Part shown: positions 16,316 through 23,726 of the stretch, one piece after another
Position numbering within the stretch: position 1 is the first letter of the stretch
Layout of the letters: each line of letters starts with the position of its first letter
NCBI RefSeq assembly: GCF_002979475.1
Contig: NZ_PCOY01000029.1
Span: 1-37,296 of the forward strand
Origin: Microbacterium sp. MYb62
Lineage (GTDB): Bacteria > Actinomycetota > Actinomycetes > Actinomycetales > Microbacteriaceae
DNA length: 37,296 nt
Reading direction: 5' to 3'
Program-made: the position numbers and the translations under genes
The notes under the pieces: model-generated
Told to the model about the DNA's origin: nothing
Seen by the model: only the letters and a program-made list of their open reading frames with translations
Databases searched by the model: none

Positions 16316-16322
16316 CTGACGA

Positions 16323-16328
16323 TAATCT
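16323..16328 (+). promoter_or_regulatory. -10 box of a leaderless lrp-type transcript
   Basis: TAATCT, a TANNNT -10 box ending 8 nt before the ATG at 16336; there is no ribosome binding site between. This spacing is typical of leaderless actinobacterial mRNAs. Confidence 0.55.
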
Positions 16329-16335
16329 TACAGCT

Positions 16336-16794
16336 ATGGATGACTCTGTCGACCGCGCGATCCTGACCGCGATCTCCCGTGACGGCCGCGCCACGCTCTC
16401 CCAGCTGTCGGACGCCGTCGGACTCTCGGTCTCGGCGGTGCAGTCGCGCCTGCGCCGGCTGGAGACGAGAGGAGTCATCTCCGGGTATCAGGCGATCCTC
16501 GACCCCGAGCAGGTGGGCACCCCGCTCTCGGCGTTCATCGAGATCACCCCGCTCGACCCCGCTCAGCCCGACAACGCCCCCGAACTGCTCGAGCATCTCG
16601 ACGCGATCGAGGCCTGCCACTCCATCGCCGGCGACGCGAGCTACATGCTGTTCGTCCGCGTCCCGTCGCCGCGGGCGCTCGAAGAGCTCGTCCGCGACGT
16701 CCGCCTCGCGGCCAACGTCAGCACCCGCACGACCGTGGTGCTGCAGACCTACTACGAGCACCGGCCGATCATCCCGGTGGGCTCCGCGGAGTAG
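16336..16794 (+). CDS. Lrp/AsnC-family transcriptional regulator
   Basis: 152 residues. The N-terminal helix-turn-helix (about 1-50) has LSQLSDAVGLSVSAVQSRLR, and the C-terminal RAM/AsnC ligand domain spans about 66-145. The family senses amino acids or small acids and forms octamers or dimers. It is divergent from the DUF6421 gene, which it most likely controls together with itself. It appears leaderless. The ligand cannot be inferred. Confidence 0.85.
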   Translation: MDDSVDRAILTAISRDGRATLSQLSDAVGLSVSAVQSRLRRLETRGVISGYQAILDPEQVGTPLSAFIEITPLDPAQPDNAPELLEHLDAIEACHSIAGDASYMLFVRVPSPRALEELVRDVRLAANVSTRTTVVLQTYYEHRPIIPVGSAE

Positions 16795-16810
16795 TCCCGC
16801 GCAGGGAGCG

Positions 16811-17836
16811 TCAGAGCACGGCGCCCACCATCGCCTCGCCCAGCGGGGTGCGCAGGTGCAGCATCCTGGTGCCGTCACGTTCGCTGCCGATCAGCCCCGC
16901 GCCCCGCAGCACGGTGAGGTGATGCGACGCCGTCGATGCGGAGATGCCGGCGTCGTGCGCGACCTGCGTCGTCGTGCGGGCGGTGCCGGCGCGGAGCAGG
17001 ATGCCCGCTCGCGCCGGACCGAGCAGAGCGCCGAGGGCGTCGGCGATGTCGCCGGCATCTCGGGCCCAGCCGGCCGTGACGCCGCGTGCCGGATAGAACA
17101 GCGTGGGTTGCGCCGGAGGCTCGGTGAGCACCATGCATCCCCACGACGACATCACCGACGGAACCAGCACCAGACCGCTTCCTCGGCAGTCGACCTGCTC
17201 GCTGTGGCGGCGGAGGGAGACGCGGACGGCGCCCTCACCCCAGGTCACCTGCCGGTGCAGATCTCCGGCCATGCCCGCGATGCCGGTGCTCGCGATCGTA
17301 CGAGAGCGGACCGCGATGTCGGCGCGCAGCAGCCGTTCGAGCTGCGTCCACACCGGGTCGAGCGCGGCATCCCACACGGCCGCCCAGGCGTCGGCGATCA
17401 TTCCCCGGGCCCGCTCGGGGTGATCCTGCATCTCGCGCAGCGCCTGTCGTCGGGCTCCGGCCGAACGCCGCACCATCTTCCCGAAGTCGACGCGCATCGG
17501 GTCGAGAGGCGCGACGCGCAGCTCGTCGAGTTCGGCCTCGGGCGTCAGATCCCACCGCGGCGTGGTCGTCAGGAAGTCGGGCAGATATCCGTCGTCGCCG
17601 ATCACCGTGGTGAGCAGCGCGAAGCCCTCGCGAGGAAGGCGGTCGCGCACGGCCCGCAGCCATCCCCACTGCAGCGGGTGCGCGGCGGGGCGTCGCAGCA
17701 CCCGTACGGCGTGCGCCAGTTCGTGGCCGGGGGAGATGCCGAACCGCACCGCCTCGACGTCGCCGGGGCTCAGGTGGAACTCGACGCGGTGGTCGGGATG
17801 CTCGACGCCGTCGACCGGTTCGATGTTTCGATGCAC
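16811..17836 (-). CDS. ArsR-like winged-helix regulator with DUF5937-type N-terminal part
   Basis: 341 residues. The first 240 or so form a soluble domain beginning VEFHLSPGDVEAVRFGISP, a pattern of actinobacterial proteins annotated as DUF5937 or ArsR family. The C-terminal part (about 255-335) is a winged helix with AGISASTASHHLTVLRGAG near 302-320. The only usable start is a GTG at 17836, because an in-frame TAG lies just upstream. A TAGAGT box (17843-17848, minus strand) ends 7 nt before this GTG, so the mRNA is probably leaderless. The start sits inside a 20-bp palindrome, which points to autorepression. It is divergent from a cupin gene, the likely target. Confidence 0.75.
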   Translation of the reverse strand: MHRNIEPVDGVEHPDHRVEFHLSPGDVEAVRFGISPGHELAHAVRVLRRPAAHPLQWGWLRAVRDRLPREGFALLTTVIGDDGYLPDFLTTTPRWDLTPEAELDELRVAPLDPMRVDFGKMVRRSAGARRQALREMQDHPERARGMIADAWAAVWDAALDPVWTQLERLLRADIAVRSRTIASTGIAGMAGDLHRQVTWGEGAVRVSLRRHSEQVDCRGSGLVLVPSVMSSWGCMVLTEPPAQPTLFYPARGVTAGWARDAGDIADALGALLGPARAGILLRAGTARTTTQVAHDAGISASTASHHLTVLRGAGLIGSERDGTRMLHLRTPLGEAMVGAVL

Positions 17837-17844
17837 ATCGAAAC
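17825..17844. promoter_or_regulatory. Palindromic operator at the ArsR-like start
   Basis: GTTTCGATG-CA-CATCGAAAC, perfect 9-bp arms with a 2-bp spacer. It covers the start codon and touches the -10 box of the ArsR-like gene and lies about 38 bp before the cupin start. Confidence 0.65.
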
Positions 17845-17881
17845 TCTAGGGAGTGCTCGCGTCGCTGTCGAGACTGGTGCC

Positions 17882-18244
17882 ATGACCAGCACATCATCCA
17901 CCGTCGGGGTCGTCGCCGGCGCCGACATCCGCATCGGCACCGGCCGCAGCCGCAGATTCGTGGGGGCGGAGCATGGCGCCGCAGTCTCGTACTTCTTCGT
18001 GGAGAACCAGCCGGGAGAGGGGCCGGGACTGCACTGGCATCCTTATCCTGAGACCTGGATCGTGATCGAGGGCGTTGCCTCGATCACCGTGGGCGAGGAG
18101 ACTTTCGTGGCCGGGGCGGGCGACACCGCGACCGGCCCCGCGTACGTCCCGCATCGTTTCGTCAACGCGGGCGACGGGATCCTCACGATCATCGGCATCC
18201 ACGCCTCCGCCACCATCATCCAGACGTTCCTCGACGAGGACTGA
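17882..18244 (+). CDS. Cupin-domain protein
   Basis: 120 residues, one small beta barrel. The first cupin motif is visible as HWHPYPETWIVIEG (two His plus Glu, near 51-64) and the second motif near 90-96 contains YVPHRFVN, so three His and one Glu can bind a metal. The protein could be a small dioxygenase-like enzyme, an isomerase or a binding protein. It is divergent from the ArsR-like regulator, whose palindromic operator lies between, and 14 bp before a DUF4287 gene, with which it probably forms a small operon. Confidence 0.75.
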   Translation: MTSTSSTVGVVAGADIRIGTGRSRRFVGAEHGAAVSYFFVENQPGEGPGLHWHPYPETWIVIEGVASITVGEETFVAGAGDTATGPAYVPHRFVNAGDGILTIIGIHASATIIQTFLDED

Positions 18245-18258
18245 GCACAGGAGCACAC

Positions 18259-18549
18259 ATGTCCTTCCAGGCATACCTCGACAACATCGAGACCAAGACC
18301 GGCCTCACCCCGCGGCAGTTCATCGAGCTCGCGACCGAGAAGGGGTTCGACAAGACCACCAAGGCGGCACCGATCGTCGCGTGGCTCAAAGAGGACTACC
18401 AGCTGGGTCAGGGGCACGCGATGGCCCTCGTCCACGTGATCACCAAGGGCCCGCAGATCAGCGACAAGCACGTCGGCACAGGCGGCGCCCACGGCGACGC
18501 CTCCAACACTCTGTGGCTCGACGGCAAGGACAGCAACCCGAACCCCTGA
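18259..18549 (+). CDS. DUF4287 domain-containing protein
   Basis: 96 residues, matching the small DUF4287 family: SFQAYLDNIETKTGLTP at the N-terminus, IVAWLKEDYQLGQGHAMALVHVI in the middle. Many family members are stress- or resistance-associated small cytoplasmic proteins without known activity. The C-terminal tail after about residue 72 is polar and probably flexible. GGAG precedes the ATG. It may be co-transcribed with the cupin gene and is followed by a large palindromic repeat. Confidence 0.8.
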   Translation: MSFQAYLDNIETKTGLTPRQFIELATEKGFDKTTKAAPIVAWLKEDYQLGQGHAMALVHVITKGPQISDKHVGTGGAHGDASNTLWLDGKDSNPNP

Positions 18550-18556
18550 TGCGGGG

Positions 18557-18623
18557 CCCTTCGTCTCGCTGCGCGGTTCCTGAGCGAGGAGCGAAGCGAC
18601 GAGACGAAGGGCGCTCAGGAACC
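18557..18623. repeat. REP-like element of two interleaved inverted repeats
   Basis: Arm A CCCTTCGTCTCG (18557-18568) pairs with CGAGACGAAGGG (18600-18611); arm B GGTTCCTGAGC (18575-18585) pairs with GCTCAGGAACC (18613-18623). The order A-B-A'-B' is a pseudoknot topology, or two head-to-head copies of a short palindromic unit. Such GAGACGAAGGG units look like dispersed intergenic repeats. It lies between the DUF4287 gene and menA and may also act as a terminator. Confidence 0.65.
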
Positions 18624-18663
18624 ATGGGGCGACGAGACTGAGGTCGGGCATCGGCCCGGCCAG

Positions 18664-18669
18664 TAGGAT
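18664..18669 (+). promoter_or_regulatory. -10 box of a leaderless menA transcript
   Basis: TAGGAT ending 8 nt before the GTG at 18677 with no ribosome binding site between them. Confidence 0.5.
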
Positions 18670-18676
18670 TCCCTGC

Positions 18677-19651
18677 GTGGCAGCATCCTCCCAGCGCAAG
18701 AAGAAGACCCAGACCGCGAAGCGCACCCCGGCTCGCACGAGCGGCAACCCGGCGAAGCGTCCTGTCGTCGAAGCGGGCCCGGTGACGGCGTCCGATTGGA
18801 TCGGCGCCGCGCGCCTGCGCACCCTTCCTCTCGCGATCGCCCCCGTGGTCATCGGCACGGGGGCGGCACGCAGCACCGAGCCCGAGTTCCACTGGGTCAT
18901 CGCGCTCGCCTGCCTCGCCGTCGCGGTGCTTCTGCAGATCGGCGTGAACTTCACGAACGACTACAGCGACGGCGTCCGCGGCACGGATGCCCATCGGGTC
19001 GGGCCTGCGCGCCTCACGGCGTCCGGCCGGGTGAAGCCGCGCGCCGTCCTCATCATCGGCCTGGTCTTCTTCGGCCTCGCGGCACTCGCGGGGCTGGCGA
19101 TCGTCGTGCGCACCGGACAGTGGTGGATGCTGGCCGTCGGCGCCGCGTGCATCGTCGCCGCCTGGTTCTACACCGGCGGCAAGCGCCCGTACGGTTACGC
19201 CGGCCTCGGTGAGGTCTTCGTGTTCGTCTTCTTCGGGCTCGTCGCGACGCTCGGGACCACGTGGGTGCAGATCTTCGATCTGCCGCAGCAGGCCTGGCTC
19301 GGTGCCATCGCCGCCGGGCTGTTCGCCTGCGCCGTCCTGCTCGCCAACAACCTCCGCGACATCGACCAGGATCGCGAGGTCGGCAAGCGCACTCTCACCG
19401 TACTGATCGGCCGGCGGGCGACCCAGGTGCTGTTCACGCTCTTCGTGCTCGCGCCGTTCGGCATCGCCGCGTTCCTGGCGCTGCTGTTCCCGATCGCCTG
19501 GATCGCCCTGCTGGCCCTGCTCGCCGGGCTTCCGGCCATCGTGATCGTGTGGGCCTACCGTCAGCCGCGCGAGCTGGTCACCGCGCTCGCGCTCACGTCG
19601 CTGACGTCGCTGCTGTATGCCGGCGCCCTGTTCTGGGCTTTCATCGGCTGA
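18677..19651 (+). CDS. menA: 1,4-dihydroxy-2-naphthoate polyprenyltransferase
   Basis: 324 residues, a UbiA-superfamily membrane prenyltransferase that joins dihydroxynaphthoate to a polyprenyl diphosphate in menaquinone synthesis. About eight or nine membrane helices follow a basic N-terminal extension of about 38 residues rich in Lys, Arg and Thr. The two Asp-rich Mg-diphosphate motifs are present: NFTNDYSDGVRGTD near 91-104 and NNLRDIDQDREVGKRTL near 222-238. The start is GTG with a leaderless-type promoter. No other men gene is in the window. Confidence 0.9.
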   Translation: MAASSQRKKKTQTAKRTPARTSGNPAKRPVVEAGPVTASDWIGAARLRTLPLAIAPVVIGTGAARSTEPEFHWVIALACLAVAVLLQIGVNFTNDYSDGVRGTDAHRVGPARLTASGRVKPRAVLIIGLVFFGLAALAGLAIVVRTGQWWMLAVGAACIVAAWFYTGGKRPYGYAGLGEVFVFVFFGLVATLGTTWVQIFDLPQQAWLGAIAAGLFACAVLLANNLRDIDQDREVGKRTLTVLIGRRATQVLFTLFVLAPFGIAAFLALLFPIAWIALLALLAGLPAIVIVWAYRQPRELVTALALTSLTSLLYAGALFWAFIG

Positions 19652-19660
19652 GGCGCACCT

Positions 19661-19698
19661 GTGAAGCCCAGGCCATAGGCTGGGCGTCCGAGCTTCAC
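19661..19698. terminator. Hairpin after menA
   Basis: Outer arms GTGAAGC / GCTTCAC enclose CCCAG / CTGGG, giving one long imperfect stem 10 bp after the menA stop. It probably ends the menA transcript before the next cassette. Confidence 0.45.
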
Positions 19699-19713
19699 CC
19701 GGGGGGATGAATC

Positions 19714-20004
19714 ATGGAAATCGTGTCACAGCGGTCGATACCGCCTGTCGTGTACGTACCGATCGATGGTCAGGATCACGAGGGCAGAGCCGGGATCGCG
19801 CTGCTCCGCCTCACGACAGGGCAACTCGCCGTCGCGGCGTACTCGGCCCTCGATCGGCTCGAGACGGCGATGGGCGCTCAGCAGGCCTGGATGCTCGTTC
19901 GGACTCCGGATCTGGAAGAGCAGGCGTCCGCGATGAACATCACACGGATCCTCATGGATCCGCGTCCGGATGCGCAGCCGCAGCGCCGAGGCGGCCTGCG
20001 ATGA
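19714..20004 (+). CDS. SAV_915/SseB-like small protein
   Basis: 96 residues, soluble. The pattern VVYVPIDGQDHEGRAGIALLRLTTGQLAVAAYS followed by LDRLETAMGAQQAW resembles the actinobacterial SAV_915 family and the SseB N-terminal domain, found near type VII secretion genes and in other contexts. Function is unknown. It opens a tightly packed cassette: its stop overlaps the next start (ATGA at 20001-20004). The start at 19714 follows a G-rich ribosome binding site. Confidence 0.65.
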   Translation: MEIVSQRSIPPVVYVPIDGQDHEGRAGIALLRLTTGQLAVAAYSALDRLETAMGAQQAWMLVRTPDLEEQASAMNITRILMDPRPDAQPQRRGGLR

Positions 20005-20297
20005 CGAGGATCGAGGTCGACACCACCGAGGTCCGCTTCGCCGCATCGCAGTTGCAGGATGCTGCCGAGATGCTCGGGGCAGCGACGCACAGCGTGCCCG
20101 AATCGGTCGATGCCGGGGAGGGCTCGCAGCCGATTGCGGATGTCCTCGGTCGGATCAGCCAATGGACCGGGCTGCTCGCCGGAGTGCACAGCGACATCGC
20201 CGGACTGCTGGAAGACATCGCCGCCCGCGTCATCGACGACGAGGAGACCGTGTCCGAGGCGCTGGAGGGCATCTCGTCCGAACTCGGTGATTCCTGA
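20001..20297 (+). CDS. Small WXG100-like helical protein
   Basis: 98 residues, predicted as two helices, acidic, no signal peptide. Residues about 10-28 (RFAASQLQDAAEML) and 52-90 are amphipathic, separated by a turn that holds SQWTGLL in place of a strict WXG. The size, fold pattern and place before a WXG-containing 395-residue protein suggest an ESX/type VII helical-hairpin partner. Stop and next start overlap (TGATG), so it is translationally coupled to the larger protein. The exact family is uncertain. Confidence 0.6.
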   Translation: MTRIEVDTTEVRFAASQLQDAAEMLGAATHSVPESVDAGEGSQPIADVLGRISQWTGLLAGVHSDIAGLLEDIAARVIDDEETVSEALEGISSELGDS

Positions 20298-21484
20298 TGG
20301 CCGGCTCGTGCGTCATCGAGGTGGGCGGGAGCCCCTCCGCGATCCGCAGCGCGGCGGAATGGCTCCGGCATAAGGCAGAGGCGGCGGCCCATGAGGCCGA
20401 CGTGATCGACGGCATCATCGCGACCTCGTCGTACTCCTACTGGCAGGGGAGGGCGGGGGACGCGTTCAACGAACTCGTCGGCCAGATGGTCGCACCCGCT
20501 CGCGAGGTGGCCGACTTTGCCGGGCCCTTCGCCGAGACACTGCACGTGTTCGCGGGCAAGGTCGAGCGCATGCAGGAGAAGTTCGAAGGTTTCCTGGTCC
20601 ATGCGGCCGACGTGGGCCTCGCGGTGGCGGGTACCACCGTCTTCGCGCCCACCTGGTCGGGGGTCGTCCCGCAGAGCGACGCAGACGAATCCTGGAGCGA
20701 ATGGCGTGAGTACCAGAAGCGCCTTCGCGAGTACGAACGCATCCAGAACGACGTGGTGCTCTGGCATGGCGATCACAAAGCCTGGATCTACACGAACCTC
20801 GTCGGGTTTGCGGCGGGGCTTCCGGCGGAGTCCCAGGCGCAGGAACTGAACGACCTGATCCGTTCGGTTGCGGGTCTCGGCTTCCCCGCCGCCAACAAGT
20901 ACCTCGACGTGCGGTGGGAGCAGAAGATCGCGAACCTGACTTTCAAGGCCGAGGGATTCGCGTTCGCCGCAGACGAGATGTCGCGGAGATCGTACGCCTC
21001 GGGAGATCCGGCGCTCCGGGCGAGGCTGCTGGACGCCATCAAGGCGGGAACCCCCGAGCAGTTCCACGGCATGGCCGAGAAGCTCGGCTCGGTGGCGGAG
21101 GTCACCAAGACACTGCGCAGCGTCCTCGACACGGTCGGCGGACCCGCCGTCGACATCGGCCTCGGAGCCTGGGCGATCGCGGACGGGAAGGAACCCGTCG
21201 ATGTGGTGGTCGAGTGGGCCGCCGGGCTCGGAGCCATGGGTATCGCGGGTGCGCTCATCGCTGGCGCCTCCATGCCGATTTGGGGACCCCCATTGATCGT
21301 CGGCGGAGTCGGTATTGTCGGGGGGAACGTCGCAGGCGGCATCTGGGAATCTACGCCAGTCTCTTGGCGTAGCGGGATTTACGAGTTCACCGAGGACGGG
21401 TACATCGTCGTCGGGGATGTGGGGGAGCAGATCGGCGACTGGTTCGCTGACCGTTCTGTGGATCTCGGGCAGTGGATCAAGTGA
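20297..21484 (+). CDS. WXG-domain protein with glycine-rich hydrophobic C-terminus, candidate type VII effector
   Basis: 395 residues. Residues about 10-100 form a WXG100-like helical hairpin with YWQGRAGDAF (48-57) and IRSAAEWLRHKAEAAAHEAD. A middle region (about 130-290) is polar and helical. Residues about 305-350 are very rich in Gly and hydrophobic residues (GLGAMGIAGALIAG, then IVGGVGIVGGNVAGG), like membrane-inserting segments of pore-forming or glycine-zipper proteins. The last 45 residues are polar. I recognise no nuclease or other catalytic toxin domain. Together with the small helical protein before it and the membrane protein after it, it looks like a secreted effector with partner and possible immunity protein. 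That role is inference. Confidence 0.65.
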   Translation: MAGSCVIEVGGSPSAIRSAAEWLRHKAEAAAHEADVIDGIIATSSYSYWQGRAGDAFNELVGQMVAPAREVADFAGPFAETLHVFAGKVERMQEKFEGFLVHAADVGLAVAGTTVFAPTWSGVVPQSDADESWSEWREYQKRLREYERIQNDVVLWHGDHKAWIYTNLVGFAAGLPAESQAQELNDLIRSVAGLGFPAANKYLDVRWEQKIANLTFKAEGFAFAADEMSRRSYASGDPALRARLLDAIKAGTPEQFHGMAEKLGSVAEVTKTLRSVLDTVGGPAVDIGLGAWAIADGKEPVDVVVEWAAGLGAMGIAGALIAGASMPIWGPPLIVGGVGIVGGNVAGGIWESTPVSWRSGIYEFTEDGYIVVGDVGEQIGDWFADRSVDLGQWIK

Positions 21485-21521
21485 AGGCGGTCCCTGTGAG
21501 GGGCAGACATCGGGAGTGCGC

Positions 21522-22271
21522 GTGACGGATCGGGTTCGGCTCGACGAGTACATCGGAAGAGCGGTGCCGAAGGAGCGACGGAACGGCCCCCGAAAGGAAC
21601 CTCCGGCCTGGGCGCCCATCGGGTGGGCCGTGCTCGTGATTGCCGCCGTGATCACCGTTCTCTCGATCAACCATCCGTTGTTCTATGGATTCGTCGCGAG
21701 CCTGATCGTCGCTGGAGGTTTCGGAATCGCCCTGGATCGTCGCATTTCCCCCTGGGTCGCTGGCTACATCGACGCCGAAGTCGACCCTATGGCTGTCGTC
21801 TTCCCGAGCCAGCGACGTGCGGTGTGGCTTGCGGTCATGTTCCTGGGAGGCATGGTGACGGCGGGCTTCTTCTTCGTCGCCACTCTTCTGGCTGGCGTCG
21901 AGATCACCCGTTTCTACTCTGCGTATGGTGTTGTCGTCGCCTTCTGTATCGCGTATGCGGTGTGGGCGCTGTGGACGGTGTCGCGCTGGGTGGAGGTGCG
22001 CCTCGATGCGGAGGGGGTCTCGGCCAGCGGTCCTCTGCGTCGCGCGGTGACGATCCCCTGGAGTTCTGTCGTGACTGCTTTCGCGCCGGGTCAGAAGCTC
22101 GTTCTGGCGACGGTCAGTGGTCCGGTGGAGTGGCCGGTGCGTCAGCTGTTGTCGGATCCGGATGTGGTGGCGGAGATCATCACGCGCTGTTCGGAGGTTC
22201 CGGGGGCGGATGCCGCGACCGCGCGCGCGGTCATCGACAGCCTGATCGCGGAGAAGCGCCCGCTGCGCTGA
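21522..22271 (+). CDS. Membrane protein of unknown function, possible immunity protein
   Basis: 249 residues. Four predicted membrane helices: about 33-48, 52-69, 102-126 and 131-153, in two hairpins. The C-terminal cytoplasmic part (about 157-249) has a beta-rich, PH-like pattern: VEVRLDAEGVSASGPLRRAVTIPWSSV. I start it at GTG 21522, which has GGGAG five bases upstream; a GTG at 21516 is also in frame. It lies 37 bp after the WXG-domain gene. A membrane protein next to a putative pore-forming effector is a classic immunity candidate, but no direct evidence is present. Confidence 0.65.
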   Translation: MTDRVRLDEYIGRAVPKERRNGPRKEPPAWAPIGWAVLVIAAVITVLSINHPLFYGFVASLIVAGGFGIALDRRISPWVAGYIDAEVDPMAVVFPSQRRAVWLAVMFLGGMVTAGFFFVATLLAGVEITRFYSAYGVVVAFCIAYAVWALWTVSRWVEVRLDAEGVSASGPLRRAVTIPWSSVVTAFAPGQKLVLATVSGPVEWPVRQLLSDPDVVAEIITRCSEVPGADAATARAVIDSLIAEKRPLR

Positions 22272-22272
22272 A

Positions 22273-22572
22273 TCAGACCTTGTCGTCGCCCGACGGGGCG
22301 CCGTCGACGGCCTCATCCTCGGCGTCGGCATCCGCCTGACCGGCGGAGGCGCGGCTCTCGCGCCGCTCGTGCAGGCTCGCGGAGGCATCCGTGAGCGGTG
22401 TGCGCAGGAACAGCATCGAGATGCTCATGCCGATGAGGGCGGCGAAGATCGCGGCGAGCCACCAGTACTCGCGGAAGATCGGGAAGAAGAACCAGAAGAC
22501 GGCCAGCGGGACGAGGAATGCCAGCAGCCGCAGCACGGTGTAGACGAGGAGAGGTGCGGGCTTCTTCTTCAC
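22273..22572 (-). CDS. DUF4229 domain-containing membrane protein
   Basis: 99 residues with two membrane helices near 8-32 and 37-55 (LLVYTVLRLLAFLVPLAVFWF, then WWLAAIFAALIGMSISMLFL), followed by a charged, probably disordered tail. This is the DUF4229 pattern, widespread in actinobacteria and of unknown role. The GTG at 22572 fits the family's usual MKKxPA start and lies 7 nt after a TACACT -10 box, so it is probably leaderless; a GTG at 22596 would add eight odd residues. It is convergent with the membrane protein gene, one base apart. Confidence 0.75.
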   Translation of the reverse strand: MKKKPAPLLVYTVLRLLAFLVPLAVFWFFFPIFREYWWLAAIFAALIGMSISMLFLRTPLTDASASLHERRESRASAGQADADAEDEAVDGAPSGDDKV

Positions 22573-22611
22573 CCCTCCAGTGTACGTTCGCCGCACAGGG
22601 GGTCCGCGCCG

Positions 22612-23603
22612 TCAGCGCGAGATGCCGAGGTGTGCGAACGGGATGCCGCGCACCACCCGACGCCACGGGTGCTCCCCGAGCGACCAGAGCAGTCCGGCAT
22701 CGAGGTCGAGTGCCAGATCTTCGCAGCCGACAGGGAGCGGGACGCAATCCCTCTCCAGCGTCGAGCGTCCGCCTCTCCACAGTGCGCCGGGACGAAGGTG
22801 GTCGGACTGCGACACGAAGTACTGATCCCCCCAGCGCACGGCCCCCTGCATGCTGCCGATGCCGGGGGAGAACCGGTCCTCCTCGACGAAGCCGCCGTCG
22901 GCGCCCTCGGGGATGGCGAACTCGCCGATCCTCCCGCTGTCGTCCGTGCGGTGCTCGCCGATCAGCACGCGGCGGAGGGGAGCGCCGTCGTCGTCGAACA
23001 CCCGCCCGAGGTACGAGCAGCGCAGCGTCACGGGGTGCACCCGGGTGCGCACCGCGACGAGTGCGGTCGCACGTCCCCCGCGGGAACGGGATCCGGCGAG
23101 GTGTCGGGCGAGCGCACCGCCGACCTCGCGGATGTCGGACAAGTCGAACTCCCAGATGCCGCGCCCCGTCGCCGCCACGAACATCCGATCGCCGAACCAG
23201 GCGAGCCCGCCGGCGTGGATCGGAGCCGGCTGCAGTTCGCCGTCTTCATCGGCCACCGCGAGGAGGACGTCCAGGTGACGTGAGCGCTCCAGGTCGACGA
23301 GCGTCACGCGGGAGGCGAGGTGCGTGCCCGAGAGCTCCTGCCGGAACCAGCTCACGGCGAGGGTGCGTCGGCCGCGCCACATCCCGAGGTCGATGCCCTG
23401 CGGGTACCAGCGTCTGGTCCAGGTCCGGGCGCTGAGCCATCGCAGATCGACGGTGTTGCGCCGACGCTGCCGCACCGGGCGCCAGGTCGATCCGAAGGGC
23501 CAGAGCATGTCCCCATCGTCGCCGATGCGCGACTCGTGTGCGAACTGGAGTCGTGATCGTCGATCAACATCGGGTGGTCTCGCAGGATCGAGTCGACTGA
23601 CAT
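22612..23603 (-). CDS. Uncharacterised propeller-like protein with an apparent frameshift near its start
   Basis: About 330 residues if the frame change is repaired. From RLQFAHESRIGDDGDMLWPFG to the end the frame is open and GC-rich in third positions. Repeats of the type RTLAVSWF, GGLAWFGDRMFVAATGRGIW, GAVRWGDQYFVSQSD and LALDLDAGLLWSLGEHPWRR suggest a beta-propeller, perhaps surface-polymer related. The start is odd: codon bias before about 23552 favours another frame beginning MSVDSILRDHPMLIDDH at ATG 23603, with a TAACAT box 6 nt upstream. One extra base near 23552-23555 would join the two frames. Without it, the open frame can start at ATG 23610 (MIHVSRL), but those codons have poor bias. 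No close family recognised. Confidence 0.6.
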
Positions 23604-23606
23604 GTA

Positions 23607-23720
23607 TCATGTTACAAGCGTCGTGTTCCCCTCGGGATCGAGCACGACGACGAAGAACGTCTCGGGACCGGCTGATGGGGGTCAGTCGGCCACGTGGCAC
23701 GCGAGGTCGCATCGGCGATC
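23607..23720 (-). pseudogene. Possible remnant of a gene's 3' end
   Basis: On the minus strand one frame reads FFVVVLDPEGNTTLVT and stops at 23607-23609, four bases before the ATG at 23603. The wording resembles the C-terminus of VOC/glyoxalase-type proteins. Just upstream another frame reads CEIADATSRATWPTDP with good codon bias; a single base near 23670 would join them. No full gene can be built upstream, where the hairpin cluster lies. I treat it as a doubtful remnant. Confidence 0.2.
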
Positions 23721-23726
23721 TCGCAC

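Noticed and set aside
19952..21670. 572-codon minus-strand frame across the WXG cassette
   Set aside because: It crosses three coupled plus-strand genes with ribosome binding sites and shows no family features.
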